A stretch of DNA of 64,000 bases from assembly GCF_000508185.1 (NCBI RefSeq), contig NZ_AYOY01000154.1:33055-97054 (forward strand), written 5' to 3'. The notes beneath the pieces were generated by a model. The model was not told the origin of the DNA. It made no database searches and saw nothing but the letters and a program-made list of their open reading frames with translations. Source of the stretch: Sphingobium sp. C100 (GTDB lineage Bacteria > Pseudomonadota > Alphaproteobacteria > Sphingomonadales > Sphingomonadaceae). Made by a program: the position numbers and the translations under genes. Positions within the stretch are counted from its first letter, which is position 1, and each line of letters begins with the position of its first letter. This document shows, piece after piece, positions 62,614-64,000 of the stretch.

Positions 62614-62668
62614 GGTCTCTCCAGGGCATGGGCCATGTTGCTCTGTCATATTAGCGAAGGATGTTGAC

Positions 62669-62682
62669 CTCCCATATGGGAG
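62669..62682. promoter_or_regulatory. Perfect 14-base palindrome between cysD and the LuxR-type gene
   Basis: CTCCCATATGGGAG (62669-62682) is a perfect dyad that directly abuts the proposed LuxR-gene ATG at 62684 and contains its likely ribosome-binding site (GGGAG). It could be an operator for autoregulation and for cysD, or a hairpin that masks the ribosome-binding site. Confidence 0.5.
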
Positions 62683-62683
62683 C

Positions 62684-63793
62684 ATGTCAAAAATCCTTAT
62701 GCGCATGGTGAACACGGGCGAGTCCGACCTCTTGGCAGCCCTCTATGAAGGCATGTTCGAACAGCCGTTGTGGCACCGCTTTCTCGAGATGCTGCGGAGC
62801 GCAACCGGCGCTTCCTATGCAGCGCTGTTCTTCCGGCCGCCGGAAGGCCCCATCGTCCAGCTCTTCGCCGGCCGGGAACTGCCTCAGCATCTCCAGCAGC
62901 GATTGTTCGAACGCTATGGCGACGACCCGCTGCCGCACCGCCGGATGCGCGAAGGGCGGGTCTATGCCCTGCCCGAACTGATGGACCCGAATGATGCGAT
63001 CCAGCGCTCCTTTGTCGATGAGGTGCTGGTGCCCGGTGGCATGGGCTATCTACGCAGCGTGCGGCTGACGGAGGCTGGCGGCACGGACGCCTGGCTGACG
63101 ATCGTCAATGATCGCGACTTCAGCGCCGCGACAGGCTCGCTGCTCAGCCGGATCACGCGGCATGTTCGGATCGCGCTGCATAATTTCGTGGCGTTGGAGC
63201 GGGAACGGATGCGCTCGTCCATTTCCTCCGAGATGATGGGGCGGTTGAATTTCGGCTGGCTCACCATCGATTCGCGCTGCCGCATCGTCGATCAGTCACC
63301 CAATGTCGACGAAATCTTCCGCCGCACCAGCCTGCTCCGCCACGGCCGCTATGATCGCCTGACCTTCGCTTCCGCCTCGGTCGATCGGGACGTGGCCGCA
63401 CTGATCAAGGCCTTCGCCTGCGATGCGGAAAGCAGGCCGCGCGCCTTTCGTCTGAGCCAAGACCCCTGGATGGACATTTTCGTGACGCCGGTTCACGACC
63501 GGCACGCCTCGCCAGGCTCGAACGCCGCGGCGATCGTCTATCTGAGCGGCGATCGCTGGTCGCGCGACGACCGATGCGATCAGTTGACCGACCTGTTTGG
63601 TCTGCTGCCAAGCGAAGCGCGCCTCGCATGGGCGATCGCGCAGGGTCGATCCATCGCCGAAGCAGCCAGGGAGTTGGGCATCACGATCGAGACTGCGCGC
63701 AACTATTCGAAGAAAATTTATTCGAAGACTGGAGCGGGGGGGCAGGCGGATCTTGTCCGCATCATCTTCACCAGTGTGCTGGCGATCATCTGA
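62684..63793 (+). CDS. LuxR-family transcriptional regulator
   Basis: About 369 residues. The C-terminal helix-turn-helix of the LuxR/GerE type spans about 305-365 ([49 protein letters not shown]). The N-terminal 300 residues hold a PAS/GAF-like sensory part of no identified ligand; there is no receiver or AHL-binding signature. Starts at 62684, 62699 or 62708 are possible; the first has GGGAG very close by. Its position opposite cysD suggests that it may control sulfate assimilation, but no direct evidence is present. Confidence 0.85.
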   Translation: MSKILMRMVNTGESDLLAALYEGMFEQPLWHRFLEMLRSATGASYAALFFRPPEGPIVQLFAGRELPQHLQQRLFERYGDDPLPHRRMREGRVYALPELMDPNDAIQRSFVDEVLVPGGMGYLRSVRLTEAGGTDAWLTIVNDRDFSAATGSLLSRITRHVRIALHNFVALERERMRSSISSEMMGRLNFGWLTIDSRCRIVDQSPNVDEIFRRTSLLRHGRYDRLTFASASVDRDVAALIKAFACDAESRPRAFRLSQDPWMDIFVTPVHDRHASPGSNAAAIVYLSGDRWSRDDRCDQLTDLFGLLPSEARLAWAIAQGRSIAEAARELGITIETARNYSKKIYSKTGAGGQADLVRIIFTSVLAII

Positions 63794-63838
63794 AGGCCGG
63801 CCGTCGCGCTCTGGGCCGGAACCGGTTATAGGCGCGCC

Positions 63839-64000
63839 ATGATGGAAAATTTGCCCTATCGCCGGATCGGCATTGTCGGAACCGGGCGGGTAGCGCGCGC
63901 CCTTGGCCTCGCATTGGCCAGCCATACGGAGGGGCCGGTAGCATTTTGGGGCCGGGATCGGGCCAGGGCGCAGGCTGCCGCCGCAACGGCCGGCGGCGCC
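63839..64000 (+). CDS. N-terminus of a Rossmann-fold NAD(P)-binding protein (truncated by window)
   Basis: Fifty-four codons run to the window end. After MMENLPYR comes a strong dinucleotide-binding motif (RIGIVGTGRVARALGLALA) and GPVAFWGRDRARA, where the strand 2 end reads WGRDR, suggesting NADP preference. The family cannot be settled from the fragment; DUF2520-like oxidoreductases or pyrroline-5-carboxylate reductase relatives fit. Confidence 0.6.
   Translation, partial: MMENLPYRRIGIVGTGRVARALGLALASHTEGPVAFWGRDRARAQAAAATAGGA

Overview
The window looks like a chromosomal segment of a GC-rich alphaproteobacterium, most likely of the Sphingomonadales (Sphingobium/Sphingomonas type). This rests on three large TonB-dependent receptors, a CysD / CysN-CysC sulfate activation operon, DUF6894 and DUF3606 small proteins, several Crp-family regulators, many ATGA/GTGA-coupled genes, and GGAAC-N16/17-xGTT promoter-like sites resembling those of the alphaproteobacterial general stress sigma factor EcfG. 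The genus is inferred from gene content and memory of families, not from a search. No rRNA, tRNA, CRISPR array, transposase or phage gene was seen.

Layout. 1-3607: a truncated TonB receptor facing a LacI-family regulator. 3620-7609: an OmpR/EnvZ-type two-component pair, a small secreted protein, an EF-hand protein and a fatty-acid/sterol hydroxylase-like membrane enzyme. 7636-11141: a KaiC-like double ATPase translationally coupled to a hybrid histidine kinase. 11348-14090: a hemerythrin-domain protein and a large catalase. 14286-27746: a thirteen-gene bidirectional cluster. The leftward arm has phosphatase, methyltransferase, glycosidase, inositol-phosphate synthase, MDR dehydrogenase and Gfo/Idh oxidoreductase. 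The rightward arm has two NDP-sugar epimerases, a GT4-like glycosyltransferase, three CgeB-like glycosyltransferases and a UDP-glucuronate decarboxylase-like enzyme. Both arms start from one AT-rich intergenic region with an EcfG-like site on each strand. This cluster is my best candidate for an undescribed system: it should make an inositol- and probably pentose-containing glycoconjugate. Its glycosidase appears to be a circularly permuted TIM barrel.

27816-37672: a stress and regulation region with three related Crp-family regulators, several very small proteins, glutamine-dependent NAD synthetase with a CinA-type amidase and a short coupled leader ORF, then an SRPBCC protein, zinc alcohol dehydrogenase, DUF4142 lipoprotein, SDR and a small disordered protein. 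37952-43494: a terminal oxidase operon (subunit II with a cytochrome c domain, fused subunits I and III, a small membrane protein, CtaG-type assembly factor and a triheme cytochrome c). The fused subunit I seems to lack the usual K-channel lysine.

43746-57826: two TonB receptors, a GPH-type transporter, an S1/P1-nuclease / zinc phospholipase C-like enzyme, a YdcF-like protein, ROK and double-TetR regulators, a PI-specific phospholipase C and a Pit phosphate transporter. Together these suggest scavenging of phosphate and polyols from phospholipids or nucleotides. 57874-64000: a CorA-like transporter, CysQ, CysN-CysC, CysD, a LuxR-type regulator and a truncated Rossmann protein. Start codons were moved inward from the longest open frame wherever a ribosome-binding site, stop-start overlap or signal peptide decided it.
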